Shown here: positions 44,288-54,279 of the stretch, in pieces
How positions within the stretch are numbered: the stretch's first letter is position 1
Layout of the letters: the number at the start of each line of letters is the position of its first letter
From: an uncultured bacterium
Lineage (GTDB): Bacteria > Cyanobacteriota > Vampirovibrionia > Gastranaerophilales > Gastranaerophilaceae
Assembly: GCA_947361225.1 (NCBI GenBank)
Contig: CANAIK010000002.1
Location: 26,877-90,876 of the forward strand
Direction: 5' to 3'
DNA: 64,000 nt
Notes under the pieces: generated by a model
What the model was told of the DNA's origin: nothing
Databases searched by the model: none
What the model saw: the letters and a program-made list of their open reading frames with translations, nothing else
Program-made: the position numbers and the translations under genes

Positions 44288-45199
44288 ATGGAAAATGAAA
44301 TTTTAATAACAAAACAACAATTCGATAATTTAATCAAATTATCAGGAATCGAAAAATCGAATTCTAAAGAAAACGAACAAGAACTTGTTTCCAAAGCATT
44401 AATTGCCCTGGAGCGCAAATTGAACTATTTTGTCTCCACCAAAAGTTTTTCCAACTCGGATGACACAAATGTTCTTATTGTAGACGACACCGAACTCTCA
44501 ATTTTTCAACTTTCCGTGCTGCTTGAAAAAATCGGGCTTAATGTTTATGTTGCAAGAAACAAAGAGGAAGCTTTAGCTGAATACAAAAAGAAAAATTTTG
44601 ACTTTTTGATTCTTGATCTTTATATGCCTGATTATATCGACGGTTTCGATTTAATTAAAGAGGCAAACAGATTGAGGAATGAAGAAAATAGAGATTTCAA
44701 AATTTGTGTAATTTCAGGAACTGATAATCCAAATATCATTCAAGAGGCATATAAAATGCAAATTGATGATTTTATTCCAAAGGCTCCTCAATGGCACGAA
44801 GATGTTCTTAAATTCATCACTAATTGCAAAAACAAAATTACAAATGACGAATTTAAAAAATATTTCGTTAATGAAAACATTTGTTCTTTGACTTTGTATA
44901 AAATCAACAACGAAAAATATGTTGATAAAATTATCAAAGAGGTTAACTCCAATGTTCTAACCGGAAAACCAAATATAATCTTTAATTTAGAACATATTAA
45001 AATTTTCTCTGATAATTTTGCTAATATTTTTTCGGAAGTTTACAAAGCAACAAGTCAAAAAAACGGGATTTTTGTTCTTGTGAAACCTCCTGAGGATGTT
45101 ATTAAAGCGCTTAATTACGTATTTTTGTCAGACAGCATCAAAATTTTCGATTCTGTTGAAGACGCTGTTGAATACATAGAAATTAATTCAGCGGTTTAA
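44288..45199 (+). CDS. Response regulator with C-terminal STAS-like domain
   Basis: 303 residues from the ATG at 44288. The receiver domain (about 60-180) has IVDDTE, the phosphoacceptor D110 (FLILDLYMPD) and a switch Lys in DDFIPKAP. The last 100 residues (about 200-300) resemble a STAS fold with NIIFNLEHIKIFSDNFANIF, then KNGIFVLVKPPEDV. A short helical N-terminus (1-55) precedes. It may couple phosphorylation to a partner-switching pathway (anti-sigma or cyclase). It overlaps lpxK by 17 bases tail to tail. Confidence 0.7.
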   Translation: MENEILITKQQFDNLIKLSGIEKSNSKENEQELVSKALIALERKLNYFVSTKSFSNSDDTNVLIVDDTELSIFQLSVLLEKIGLNVYVARNKEEALAEYKKKNFDFLILDLYMPDYIDGFDLIKEANRLRNEENRDFKICVISGTDNPNIIQEAYKMQIDDFIPKAPQWHEDVLKFITNCKNKITNDEFKKYFVNENICSLTLYKINNEKYVDKIIKEVNSNVLTGKPNIIFNLEHIKIFSDNFANIFSEVYKATSQKNGIFVLVKPPEDVIKALNYVFLSDSIKIFDSVEDAVEYIEINSAV

Positions 45200-46214
45200 T
45201 AATTGTTTCAAGTTCTAAGACATTAAAGGAAAATTTTGGATAATTCTTAATAATTGGACAAAGTTTTCCTTCGTCTTTTTGAGTTGTTATAAAAGTATTA
45301 ATTTTGTGTTGTTGTGCGATTCTAATTAAGTTCTCAACATCTTTTTTTGTGTATTTATGATGGTCTTCAAATTCCACAACACAGGGCAGTTTGTAGAATT
45401 GTCCCGCATAATCGAAAAACTGTTGACTTTGACCAATTGCGCAAAAAGCAATTGCCTTATTAGTGTTTACAACTTGAGCTTTAGTTAGGGCGTTGTATAT
45501 TTTTTTGGGTTTTATTAAAACAATTTTTTCAATCGGTCTATCGAATTTTTTTATCCAATTAAGAGCGTCTAAAAAGTTGTTATCGTTCTTATTAATTAAA
45601 ACAACTTCATCCGCACGCTCAAGTTCTGAAACAGGCTCTCTTAAAGGACCTTTGGGTAATAAATGATTATTTCCAAAACGCATTTTAGAATCAACAAGAA
45701 TAAAAGTTTTGTCTTTTTTTATGGTTCTGTTCGAAAACCCGTCGTCTAGAATAATTGTATCAACTTGAAATTTTTCAATAGCATAACTAGAGGCTTTTAT
45801 TTTGGATTTGCAAATAATTATCGGACAATCGACTTTTTTTGCAAGCTGAAAAGGCTCATCCCCGCACAACAATCCGTTATCGAAATAAATTTTATTATAA
45901 TCTCGAATTAAAACAGGGTTTTTAGTTGAAACCTTAGCGCCATAGCCCCTTGAAACTATTGCGATTTTTTTTCCTTGTAAACTTCGAGCAAGTTCCGACA
46001 CAAAAGGGGTTTTTCCAACTCCGCCCGTTGTTAAGTTCCCAACGCAAATAACATAAGCGTTAACTTTTTTTTCTTTCAATATTTTTTTTCGATATAAAAA
46101 ATTTTTTAAGTTAATTATATTCTTATAAAAAAATTCAGCCCCTAAAAGCCCCAAATTTAGTAATATTGGAGCTTTTTTTCTGTTATAGTTGATATCATTA
46201 ATTAAGTTTATCAT
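45183..46214 (-). CDS. lpxK: Tetraacyldisaccharide 4'-kinase
   Basis: 343 residues. It phosphorylates the lipid A precursor. The P-loop is VGNLTTGGVGKTPFV (about 58-72), followed by DEPFQLA and the catalytic region LDDGFSNRTIKKD and LLPKGPLREPVSEL. Acts at the inner face of the cytoplasmic membrane. It follows the MCE gene with a nine-base gap, so lipid A synthesis is tied to lipid transport. Confidence 0.95.
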   Translation of the reverse strand: MINLINDINYNRKKAPILLNLGLLGAEFFYKNIINLKNFLYRKKILKEKKVNAYVICVGNLTTGGVGKTPFVSELARSLQGKKIAIVSRGYGAKVSTKNPVLIRDYNKIYFDNGLLCGDEPFQLAKKVDCPIIICKSKIKASSYAIEKFQVDTIILDDGFSNRTIKKDKTFILVDSKMRFGNNHLLPKGPLREPVSELERADEVVLINKNDNNFLDALNWIKKFDRPIEKIVLIKPKKIYNALTKAQVVNTNKAIAFCAIGQSQQFFDYAGQFYKLPCVVEFEDHHKYTKKDVENLIRIAQQHKINTFITTQKDEGKLCPIIKNYPKFSFNVLELETIIKPLN

Positions 46215-46223
46215 AATTTTTTC

Positions 46224-47588
46224 TTAGAACATTAATCTAAACAACAAGAATCTTTTGTTTAGTTTTTCTGAGAATTTTTTAACGTTTTTCGTAATAATAT
46301 TAATATCCTTAACCGTGGATTTTAATTTTAGTTTTTCATTCTCATCCAATTTGTTGTAATCGTCCATTATTTTTGAAATATTGCAAGTGATATTAGACAA
46401 ATTAGAAACAGTTGACGTAATATCCTCTTTAAGTTTTTCATCTTTTGTATATTCATTAACATAAGATGAAATTTCATTTAAGTTTCTTACGGTTTCATTA
46501 ATATTATAGATAATTTCATCGGTTTGATCATCAGATAGAATTTTATTAATATTCGCTGACATTTCCCCGATTTGTTTAATACTTCCAACAACATCGTTCT
46601 TTAGGGTTTCATCGGTTATAATTTTATTTAAATTATTCGATAGAATTGTTAGGCTGTTAATTAAATCTTCCGATTGATTAATTAAACCTTCAAGTTCGGT
46701 TTTGCTTGAATCAATTAAAGCTGAGGCTTTATCAAGAGTGGTATTTGCGCTTTTGGTTAGAACCCTTATATTATCAACAGAACTTTTAATGTTTCCGATA
46801 AACTCATCAGATAGAATTTCTGTCACTTTATCGTTCGTTTCAAGCATTGCTTTGGTCGCACGGAAACCTAAGTCCATAAAATCTGACAATCTTATTGGTT
46901 CAACAACCGTGTATTTTAAATCCTCTCTAGGTGTTTGAGGGATTTCCCCGTCTTGCAAACTAAAAATTATTTTGTCGTTCTTAATCTTGAATTGAATAGC
47001 GTCTTTATCCAGAATTAAACCCGGTAAAGTAATAACATAGGATAATTTAACGACATTTTTTGTTTTAATTTTTTGTCTTAGTTCATAAGGCAGCTGGGAT
47101 TTATTTATAACTTCAAAATCAACAACCCTGCCGATTTCCGCTAAACCTTTGGATAATTCCATAAAAATCGGTTGTTCTTTTTGAATATTTACAGTGGAAG
47201 TTGCACTTGGAGAATAAATTATCTCGGTTTTAGGGGGAGTAACTTCTAAGAATTGTTCTCCGATTATTCCTGATTGCTGGATGGAAATTGTTGACGCAAG
47301 AGGAATCTTAACCCCTTTTTCAACCACAACAAAACGAACTTTGACGTAGCTGTCTTTCCCTTGAATTACGGGTGTAATATCTTCAATTTGTCCGATTCTA
47401 AGCCCCATCATTTGGACTTGAGAACCCGCCCTTATCCCGTTAACATCACGAAACGCTAAATCAATACGTTCCCCTGAGGATAAACTTCGACCTTTTACCC
47501 ATAAAACCGTAAAAATTAGAATAGATATGGCGCTTAGGGTCAAAATTCCCACTTTTATTGTTGATGCGTATTTTCCTTTTTTATCCAT
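46224..47588 (-). CDS. mlaD: MCE-family lipid transport protein (MlaD-like)
   Basis: 454 residues. An N-terminal membrane anchor (about 12-30) precedes an MCE domain (about 40-130) with VQMMGLRIGQIEDI and SGIIGEQFLEVTPP. A region of intermediate fold and long coiled-coil segments (about 260-440; repeated SLxxxxNxNKIxxD patterns) follow. It binds the MlaE/MlaF complex and passes lipids across the periplasm. It is last in the order mlaE-mlaF-mlaD on the minus strand. Confidence 0.9.
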   Translation of the reverse strand: MDKKGKYASTIKVGILTLSAISILIFTVLWVKGRSLSSGERIDLAFRDVNGIRAGSQVQMMGLRIGQIEDITPVIQGKDSYVKVRFVVVEKGVKIPLASTISIQQSGIIGEQFLEVTPPKTEIIYSPSATSTVNIQKEQPIFMELSKGLAEIGRVVDFEVINKSQLPYELRQKIKTKNVVKLSYVITLPGLILDKDAIQFKIKNDKIIFSLQDGEIPQTPREDLKYTVVEPIRLSDFMDLGFRATKAMLETNDKVTEILSDEFIGNIKSSVDNIRVLTKSANTTLDKASALIDSSKTELEGLINQSEDLINSLTILSNNLNKIITDETLKNDVVGSIKQIGEMSANINKILSDDQTDEIIYNINETVRNLNEISSYVNEYTKDEKLKEDITSTVSNLSNITCNISKIMDDYNKLDENEKLKLKSTVKDINIITKNVKKFSEKLNKRFLLFRLMF

Positions 47589-47603
47589 TTATTTATCCCT
47601 TAA

Positions 47604-48329
47604 CTACCTGGATGCTATATTCATCGGTCCTTGTATTGAAGCACTCACAAATTGTCTTGCGTATTCGTTTTCTCCCGATAAAAGCTCCTCAACACTGCCT
47701 GAAAAAACAATGTCTCCTTGATATAGCATTATAACAGAATCCACCGCTCTTTTGATAGTTGATAATTGATGAGTTACAACTATGCAAGCGGCGTTTAGTT
47801 CTTTTTTCAATCTTACAATATAATCTTCAATCATTGTACTTGTTACAGGGTCTAAACCCGCAGTTGGTTCATCGAAAAGAATTATATTAGGATTTGTAAC
47901 GATTGCACGGGCAAACCCGACCCTTTTTTGCATTCCTCCCGATAATTCGCTTGGAAATTTGTCCTCAATCCCTTCTAAACCAACCATTCTCAACTTATCC
48001 CCAACAATTTTTGCAATTTCTTCCTTGGAATATTTTCCCCTAAATTCTTTTCTTTCAACTAAAGGAAAAGCAATATTATCGAAAACATTCAAAAAATCAA
48101 ACAGCGCACTATATTGAAAAGCCATTGCAACTTCTGATTCTTTAGGATAAATTATTTCCCCTTGATTGGAAGATAAGATTCCTGAAATTATTTTTAATAA
48201 AGTTGATTTTCCGCTCCCTGAAAACCCTACAACACCAAGAGTTTTGCCGTTTTCAATTTCAAAAGAAATATTATCTAAAACTTTTTTTCCATCGAATATT
48301 TTAACTAAATTCTTAACAGTTAATGCCAT
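47604..48329 (-). CDS. mlaF: ABC transporter ATPase for MCE system (MlaF-like)
   Basis: 241 residues from the ATG at 48329. Walker A is GFSGSGKSTLL, the signature LSGGMQKRVGFARAI and Walker B IILFDEPTAGLDPVTST. The MQKRV signature is typical of MlaF. A longer open frame would extend into mlaE; the chosen start, with AAGGG before it, agrees with other members. It sits between the permease and the MCE protein. Confidence 0.93.
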   Translation of the reverse strand: MALTVKNLVKIFDGKKVLDNISFEIENGKTLGVVGFSGSGKSTLLKIISGILSSNQGEIIYPKESEVAMAFQYSALFDFLNVFDNIAFPLVERKEFRGKYSKEEIAKIVGDKLRMVGLEGIEDKFPSELSGGMQKRVGFARAIVTNPNIILFDEPTAGLDPVTSTMIEDYIVRLKKELNAACIVVTHQLSTIKRAVDSVIMLYQGDIVFSGSVEELLSGENEYARQFVSASIQGPMNIASR

Positions 48330-48342
48330 AAAAAACCCTTTT

Positions 48343-49140
48343 TTATAAATAAAATAAAGATGCAAAAATAAAATCCCACAGCGCAATCGCTAAAAACGAC
48401 CAAACAACAGCCTTTGTAGTTGCAAGACCGACTTCTTTTGCTCCACCCGTTGTATTATAACCGCAAGAGGAGGAAATTAGCGCTATTGTGCCTCCAAAAA
48501 ACGAAGATTTTAGAATTGCAATAAAAATATCTCTCACAAAAAGCCCGTGCCACAAGGAAGTTGCGTAGTTCAATAAACTTAAATCAGAACACCAATTGGA
48601 AACCAGCCCTGCGCAAATTAAACCGAAAGTTGCAGCGATTATAAAGACAACAGGCATAAAAAGAACCCCTGCGATAAATCTTGGAACGATTAAATATTCA
48701 ATCGGATCAACTTTTAATACTTCCATTGCTGAAATTTGTTCTGTAACTGACATTGAGGCGATTTCTGACGCAAAAGAAGAACCGACCATAGAAATTATTG
48801 CAAACCCGCTCATAACAACCGCCAATTCCCGAACCATGACCAGAGCGGACAAAGTTCCCGTGTAATCGGAAAGTCCTTGTTTAGCTAATTCAGGAGCCAA
48901 TTGCATTGCAATAATGGTTGATGTCATTCCGACAATTGCAAGACTAATCGGCAAACTGTCGAATGCAAAGCGTTTTGCTTGTTCCACCACTTCTTTTATT
49001 TTAATTTTAAATCGACAAAGATATTTTAAAACACTCAAAAAATCATACCCTATTTTGCCTAAGGTATCTAAAAAATCTGCAATTTGCTCCAAAACAAGAA
49101 CAAATCCTTGATAGGTGAGTGTTTTATTGAGTTCGAACAT
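48343..49140 (-). CDS. mlaE: MlaE-family ABC permease
   Basis: 265 residues, five to six membrane segments. The MlaE family signature region is MVRELAVVMSGFAIISMVGS, then EIASMSVTEQISAMEVLKVD and LIVPRFIAGVLFMPVV. It is the inner-membrane core of the lipid transporter and first of the three genes. Confidence 0.94.
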   Translation of the reverse strand: MFELNKTLTYQGFVLVLEQIADFLDTLGKIGYDFLSVLKYLCRFKIKIKEVVEQAKRFAFDSLPISLAIVGMTSTIIAMQLAPELAKQGLSDYTGTLSALVMVRELAVVMSGFAIISMVGSSFASEIASMSVTEQISAMEVLKVDPIEYLIVPRFIAGVLFMPVVFIIAATFGLICAGLVSNWCSDLSLLNYATSLWHGLFVRDIFIAILKSSFFGGTIALISSSCGYNTTGGAKEVGLATTKAVVWSFLAIALWDFIFASLFYL

Positions 49141-49298
49141 ATTATGTATTGTATATTAAAAGATATTTTTTAGATAGTTGCAAATTAAATTTTTAAACTA
49201 AATATATTAGATTCACATTTCTTAACATCCTTGAAAATCACCCAAAGTAATATATTATATTATTGGGAATACTTATACCTAGAACTTGGGATAAAACG

Positions 49299-51062
49299 GT
49301 GGAAGAACACGTTAAATTATTAATTGAAGATATTAAAAAACTTTGGTTAAAACTGGATATTAACCAAAAATTTATGATAGGCGCACTTTTGGTTGCAATG
49401 GTGGTTATCGGGGTGTTTTTTATTTTTAAAGCAACCGAACCCAACTGGAGTGTTCTATATTCGGATTTAACAAAAGACGATGTTGTTGCAATTACTGAAA
49501 GTCTCAAAAAAAGCGGTCATCCCTATAAATTATCCGATGATAAAACAACAATTCTTGTTCGCAATCAAGATAAAGAAGATTTAAGGCTTTTTATTGCGGA
49601 AAACGACTTAATTAAAGATACCACGGGCGGTTTTGAACTTTTGGATGATTTGCAGTTCGGATCAACCGATTTTAAGAATAAACTTACAAAACAAAGGATT
49701 TTTCAAGGCGAACTTACTCGATCAATTGAAAAAATCCACGGGGTTAAAAAAGCAAGGGTTCAACTGGCTGAACCGGAACGATCCATCTTTTCAGACGAAG
49801 ACGAAACCCCCTCAGCGAGCGTTGTTTTAATTCTTGAACCCGGGGTTAATCTAAAACCCGCTCAAGTTTTAGCAATTAAGAATCTTGTTGCTTATTCTGT
49901 TCCAAGATTGACAAACGATAGAGTTTTCTTAGCCGACCAATTCGGAAATGCGCTATCCGAGGACGTTTCTAAGAATTCTTCCGATATGCAGACTTATAGG
50001 GTTAATTTCGAAAAAGAGGCGGCAAAAAAAATCAAAGATACACTTGAAACAATAATGGGTAAAGACAACGTTTCAGTTCAAGTTACAACCGTTATGGATT
50101 TTAACCAAACAAGAGCAACGATTGAAAGCTACAGACCAAACCAGGATTCAGACACCGGTGTGGTTTTAACCCAACAAGGAGAAAAAGAAGTTTATTCTAA
50201 TCCTAAGGATTTACCAAGCAAAATTCAAGAGGAAACTCCTAAAAACCCTGAACAAAGTCAAGCGCAGATAATTGCTCAAGAACAAATGGATAATATTAAT
50301 CAAGAACAAAGTCAAAATCCGAATTTATCTCAACAAGAGGCCGCAAGTCAAGCGCAGAATGTTTCTAATCTTCCTTTAAATCAAACACCCGCTAAAACAA
50401 CGAATTATTATGACAACGAGAACCTTAAAAACGAAGATGTTAGAAAACTAAGCTATGAAAAAGAAAAATCCGCAACAACTTATGCTGTTACAAAAGAAGT
50501 TAAACAGGTGGTTTATGCGCCAGGATCCGTTGTTCGAATGAGTGTTGCGGTTGCTGTTAATAAAATTTTAACGGATGCAGAAAAAGAAGAAATTAAGAAT
50601 CTTGTTCAAGCAGCAGCCGGAGTGGATTATCAAAGGGGTGATGTAATCAATGTTTCAAGCCTTAAATTTACAGGAATTGATAAAGAAGAGGCTTTAAAAC
50701 AGGATAAAAAAGAACAACAAGAATTTACAATGGAAATTTTAGCGTTTATCTTTAAAAACGTTGCTCCGATTCTTGTAATTCTAATCTTGGGATTAATGGC
50801 GTTCTATAACTTGTCCAATCTCTTTAAAACTCCAAAACCCCAAGAACAGCTGCCTGTTGAGGACGAACAAGAAGACAATACACTTCCTTCTTTTGATCCT
50901 TATTTAGCGCTCAGTCAAAACCAGACAAACGAAGAAGATTTTTATCAACAAGATGTCCAATACACTTCCTCAATTGATAAAAAGAAAAGCGAAATTATTA
51001 ATTCTGTTCTTGGGAACCCTGAAGAAGCAGCAAGAATAATAACTTCATACATTAAAGAATAA
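49299..51062 (+). CDS. fliF: Flagellar MS-ring protein FliF
   Basis: 587 residues from the GTG at 49299, which has GGGA eight bases before it. An in-frame TTG at 49263 sits where transcription from the TTGAAA-16-TATTAT box (49231-49258) would start. Two membrane segments (about 27-47 and 488-508) flank a periplasmic region with ring-building domains: NWSVLYSDLTKDD, GGFELLDDLQFGSTDF and EKIHGVKKARVQLAEPERS. The C-terminal cytoplasmic end binds FliG. First gene of fliF-G-H-I. Confidence 0.95.
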   Translation: MEEHVKLLIEDIKKLWLKLDINQKFMIGALLVAMVVIGVFFIFKATEPNWSVLYSDLTKDDVVAITESLKKSGHPYKLSDDKTTILVRNQDKEDLRLFIAENDLIKDTTGGFELLDDLQFGSTDFKNKLTKQRIFQGELTRSIEKIHGVKKARVQLAEPERSIFSDEDETPSASVVLILEPGVNLKPAQVLAIKNLVAYSVPRLTNDRVFLADQFGNALSEDVSKNSSDMQTYRVNFEKEAAKKIKDTLETIMGKDNVSVQVTTVMDFNQTRATIESYRPNQDSDTGVVLTQQGEKEVYSNPKDLPSKIQEETPKNPEQSQAQIIAQEQMDNINQEQSQNPNLSQQEAASQAQNVSNLPLNQTPAKTTNYYDNENLKNEDVRKLSYEKEKSATTYAVTKEVKQVVYAPGSVVRMSVAVAVNKILTDAEKEEIKNLVQAAAGVDYQRGDVINVSSLKFTGIDKEEALKQDKKEQQEFTMEILAFIFKNVAPILVILILGLMAFYNLSNLFKTPKPQEQLPVEDEQEDNTLPSFDPYLALSQNQTNEEDFYQQDVQYTSSIDKKKSEIINSVLGNPEEAARIITSYIKE

Positions 51063-51073
51063 GAAAGAAAAAA

Positions 51074-52096
51074 ATGGCAAATATTCGCTCGGAACAAATG
51101 ACACCAATACAAAAAGTTGCAGCCCTTTTAATAACCCTGGGTCCAAGTGCTGCATCTGAAATTATGAAAAATATTGAAGACGATAACGCACTTGAACAAA
51201 TAACAATTGAAATCGCAGGAATTTCAAGACTTCCTCAGGATGTAATAGAATCAATCGTAGATGAATTCCACGCAGTTTTTCAAGCCTCCTCAATGCTTGC
51301 AGCAGGCGGCATGGCTTATGCTCGAGAACTTTTAGAAAAAGCTTATGGCGAAGCAGAAGCAAACGATATTCTTAATCGACTTGTTACTATTCTTAATTCC
51401 AATCCTTTCCAATTTTTTAATGAGGCGGATCCCGTGCAGCTTGCAACGAGTTTTCAGAATGAGAATCCTCAACTTATTGCTCTTATTCTTGCTTATTTAA
51501 AACCCGAACAATCAGCCAAGGTTCTCAATTGTCTTGCGCCTAATATTCAACATAAAGTTGCGCTTAAAATCGCTCAAATGGAAACAACCAACCCCGAAGT
51601 TATTTCAGAAGTTGAAAAAATTGTTGAATCGAGATTCTCAAATGTTGTTGCAAGTGATTTTTCTAAAGCCGGAGGAACAAAAACACTTGCTAATATCTTA
51701 AACAGCACTGATAGAGCAACTGAAAAAAATGTCATTGAAATGATGGAAATTGAAACTCCGGAATTAGCCGAAGACGTTAGAAGTTTAATGTTTGTATTCG
51801 AAGATATTATCCAACTCGATGATTCCTCGATTCAAAGGGTGTTACGAGAAATTGATTCAAGAGATCTTGCAACAAGTTTAAAAGGAGCCAAAGAAGAAGT
51901 TAAACAAAAGATACTAAAGAATATGTCAGAACGTGCCCAGAGCGTATTGTTAGAAGATATCGAATATATGGGTCCGATTCGATCAAAAGAAGTTCAAAAA
52001 GCACAATCCAAGGTTGTTGGTGTAATTAAAGCACTCGAGGCGGTTGGTGAAGTTACAATTTATCGAGGCAGCTCGGAGGATGAGTTAATTGAATAA
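51074..52096 (+). CDS. fliG: Flagellar motor switch protein FliG
   Basis: 340 residues. Three domains: FliGN (QKVAALLITLGPSAASEIMK), FliGM (FFNEADPVQLATSFQNENPQ) and FliGC with the torque helix residues in LMFVFEDIIQLDDSSIQRVL. It links the MS ring to the C ring and contacts the stator. The next gene starts inside its last eight bases. Confidence 0.97.
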   Translation: MANIRSEQMTPIQKVAALLITLGPSAASEIMKNIEDDNALEQITIEIAGISRLPQDVIESIVDEFHAVFQASSMLAAGGMAYARELLEKAYGEAEANDILNRLVTILNSNPFQFFNEADPVQLATSFQNENPQLIALILAYLKPEQSAKVLNCLAPNIQHKVALKIAQMETTNPEVISEVEKIVESRFSNVVASDFSKAGGTKTLANILNSTDRATEKNVIEMMEIETPELAEDVRSLMFVFEDIIQLDDSSIQRVLREIDSRDLATSLKGAKEEVKQKILKNMSERAQSVLLEDIEYMGPIRSKEVQKAQSKVVGVIKALEAVGEVTIYRGSSEDELIE

Positions 52097-52991
52097 ACTT
52101 CGCTATAGTAAAATTAACTTCGAAAACGAGGATTTTCTTGTTGAAATTGATTCTAAAGAAGAAGAAATTGTTCCAATTGAACAAAACGAAGTAATAGAAG
52201 AAGAAAAAGAGGAAATTAAACAAGAAATTGAAGAATCCGAACTTATTCTCAATCGTGCAAGAGCGCAAGCGGATGAAATTGTCGAAAAAGCCAATCTTAA
52301 AGCTAGAAAACTTATAGAACAAACAAAACTCGAAATTGAGAAACAAAAAGAAGAAAGCTTAAAGGAAACAGAAAAAAAAGCTAAAGAAATTATAGATAAC
52401 GCAACAAACGAGGCTCAAAAGAAAAATGACGAGGCAAAAGAAACTATAAAAAACGCTCAGCAGGAACTTGAGGACCTAAGAGCGCAAAAAGCCCGTGAAG
52501 GCTACGAAGACGGATATAAAGACGGGTTGGAAAAAGGAATAATCGAACAAAACGAAAAATTCCAGGATTTTGACAATTTTTGCGAAATTCAAAAAGAAAT
52601 TGAAAAAAAAGTCTTAAAAAAAGCGTCGAATGATATTATAAACGTAATTCAATCAATCGCAAGGAAAGTTTTGTTAAAGAATATCGATTGCGGGACTTTA
52701 GGAAAAATTATTGATAAAACAGTAGAACTTTTCGACAAACAAGAGAATTTCGAAATCCTGTTAAGTGAAAAATATTATAATATCCTATTAGAACTCGAAG
52801 TTCCTAAAAACTACAATATTATCTCTAACAAAGAACTAAAAGACGATACAATTATTGTATTAGGAGAAACTGAAAGCTACAGCGCTTCAATAGGAGATTC
52901 AATCGAATCGATTATTGAAGAAATATACAAAAGCGCAAAAGGTGAAATTGAAATAGAGAATTATTTAGACGATGAAATTAGCGGAACTTAA
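52089..52991 (+). CDS. fliH: Flagellar export ATPase regulator FliH
   Basis: 300 residues. The start is TTG (52089), overlapping the fliG stop by eight bases. A long charged coiled coil (about 20-150; repeated EEIKQEIEES-type patterns) is followed by a YEDGYKDGLEKG Gly-Tyr motif (about 140-151) typical of FliH/YscL and a C-terminal FliI-binding domain. It holds the ATPase FliI at the C ring. Confidence 0.88.
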   Translation: MNKLRYSKINFENEDFLVEIDSKEEEIVPIEQNEVIEEEKEEIKQEIEESELILNRARAQADEIVEKANLKARKLIEQTKLEIEKQKEESLKETEKKAKEIIDNATNEAQKKNDEAKETIKNAQQELEDLRAQKAREGYEDGYKDGLEKGIIEQNEKFQDFDNFCEIQKEIEKKVLKKASNDIINVIQSIARKVLLKNIDCGTLGKIIDKTVELFDKQENFEILLSEKYYNILLELEVPKNYNIISNKELKDDTIIVLGETESYSASIGDSIESIIEEIYKSAKGEIEIENYLDDEISGT

Positions 52992-54279
52992 TAATATTAT
53001 TAATAATTCAAAAACAATATTTAGAATAGGAAGAATAACGGAAATAATCGGATTAACAATCGTAGCCGAGGGAATTAAAGGATCAATCGGGGATTTATGT
53101 TATATTATTCAGGAAGGTTTGGGTAGAATTAGTGCTGAAATCGTGGGATTTAAAAAAGAGGGAATTCTATTAATGCCCTTAGGGTCTCAAGACGGACTTC
53201 AAAAAGGGGCAATCGTACTAAATACCGAAAAAAAAATGGAAGTTAAGGTTTCAAGCGCACTTTTAGGTAGAGTTTTAGATGGTCTTGGAAATCCGATTGA
53301 TGGCGGGGGAGAAATTTTAGCGCACGATTATTATCCTACAAACGCACAAATTATTAACCCTTTGGATAGAAAACCCATAAACGAGCCTCTTTGTCTTGGT
53401 TTAAGAGCGATTGACGGGTTAAATACCGTTGGAAAAGGACAAAGAATCGGGATTTTTGCAGGGAGCGGAGTCGGAAAATCCACAACGTTAGCAATGATTG
53501 CAAAAAACACACAGGCAGATATCAACGTCATTGCCTTAATTGGAGAAAGAGGAAGGGAAGTTAGAGAATTTATCGAGAACACACTTAGTGAACAAAGCAG
53601 GAAAAAATCCGTCGTAGTTTGCGCAACCAGCGAACAACCGGCGTTGGTAAAAATCAAAGCGGCGTTTGTTGCTTGTGCAATTGCAGAATATTTTAGAGAT
53701 CAAGGAAAAGACGTTCTTTTTATGCTTGATAGCGTTACAAGAATCGCTCTTGCGCAAAGAGAAGTTGGTTTAGCAGTCGGAGAACCGCCCGCAACAAGGG
53801 GTTACACTCCTTCTGTTTTTGCGCTTTTACCAAAATTTTTAGAAAGAGCCGGTGCTAATAAATTCGGGACAATAACAGGTTTATACACAGTCCTTGTTGA
53901 AGGGGACGATATGAACGAACCCATAGCAGATGCTACAAGAAGTATTCTAGATGGACACATCGTCTTATCTCGAGCATTGGCGCATAAAAACCATTATCCA
54001 AGTATTGATATTCTATCGAGTATTTCTCGTGTTATGAATAATATTGCAAGTGAGGAACACAAAAAAGCTGCGGGAAAAATTAGAAATTTAATGGCAACTT
54101 ACAATAAAAACGAGGATTTAATTAACATTGGAGCATATATTAAAGGAAGTGACCTAAACGTTGATAAAGCAATTGCCTTAAAGGAAAAAATCGATTCTTA
54201 TTTAATTCAAGACGAAAGCGAAAAACCCGATTTTGAAATAACCGTAAACGAACTTATAAATTTAGCCTCCAAGGCATAA
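52972..54279 (+). CDS. fliI: Flagellum-specific ATPase FliI
   Basis: 435 residues. It powers unfolding and delivery of flagellar export substrates. Walker A is FAGSGVGKSTTLAM (about 162-175), Walker B VLFMLDSVTRIAL, and GEPPATRGYTPSVFALLPK is characteristic of type III export ATPases. It overlaps fliH by 20 bases and the convergent gcvPA by 18. No fliJ is visible after it. Confidence 0.96.
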   Translation: MKLAELNNIINNSKTIFRIGRITEIIGLTIVAEGIKGSIGDLCYIIQEGLGRISAEIVGFKKEGILLMPLGSQDGLQKGAIVLNTEKKMEVKVSSALLGRVLDGLGNPIDGGGEILAHDYYPTNAQIINPLDRKPINEPLCLGLRAIDGLNTVGKGQRIGIFAGSGVGKSTTLAMIAKNTQADINVIALIGERGREVREFIENTLSEQSRKKSVVVCATSEQPALVKIKAAFVACAIAEYFRDQGKDVLFMLDSVTRIALAQREVGLAVGEPPATRGYTPSVFALLPKFLERAGANKFGTITGLYTVLVEGDDMNEPIADATRSILDGHIVLSRALAHKNHYPSIDILSSISRVMNNIASEEHKKAAGKIRNLMATYNKNEDLINIGAYIKGSDLNVDKAIALKEKIDSYLIQDESEKPDFEITVNELINLASKA

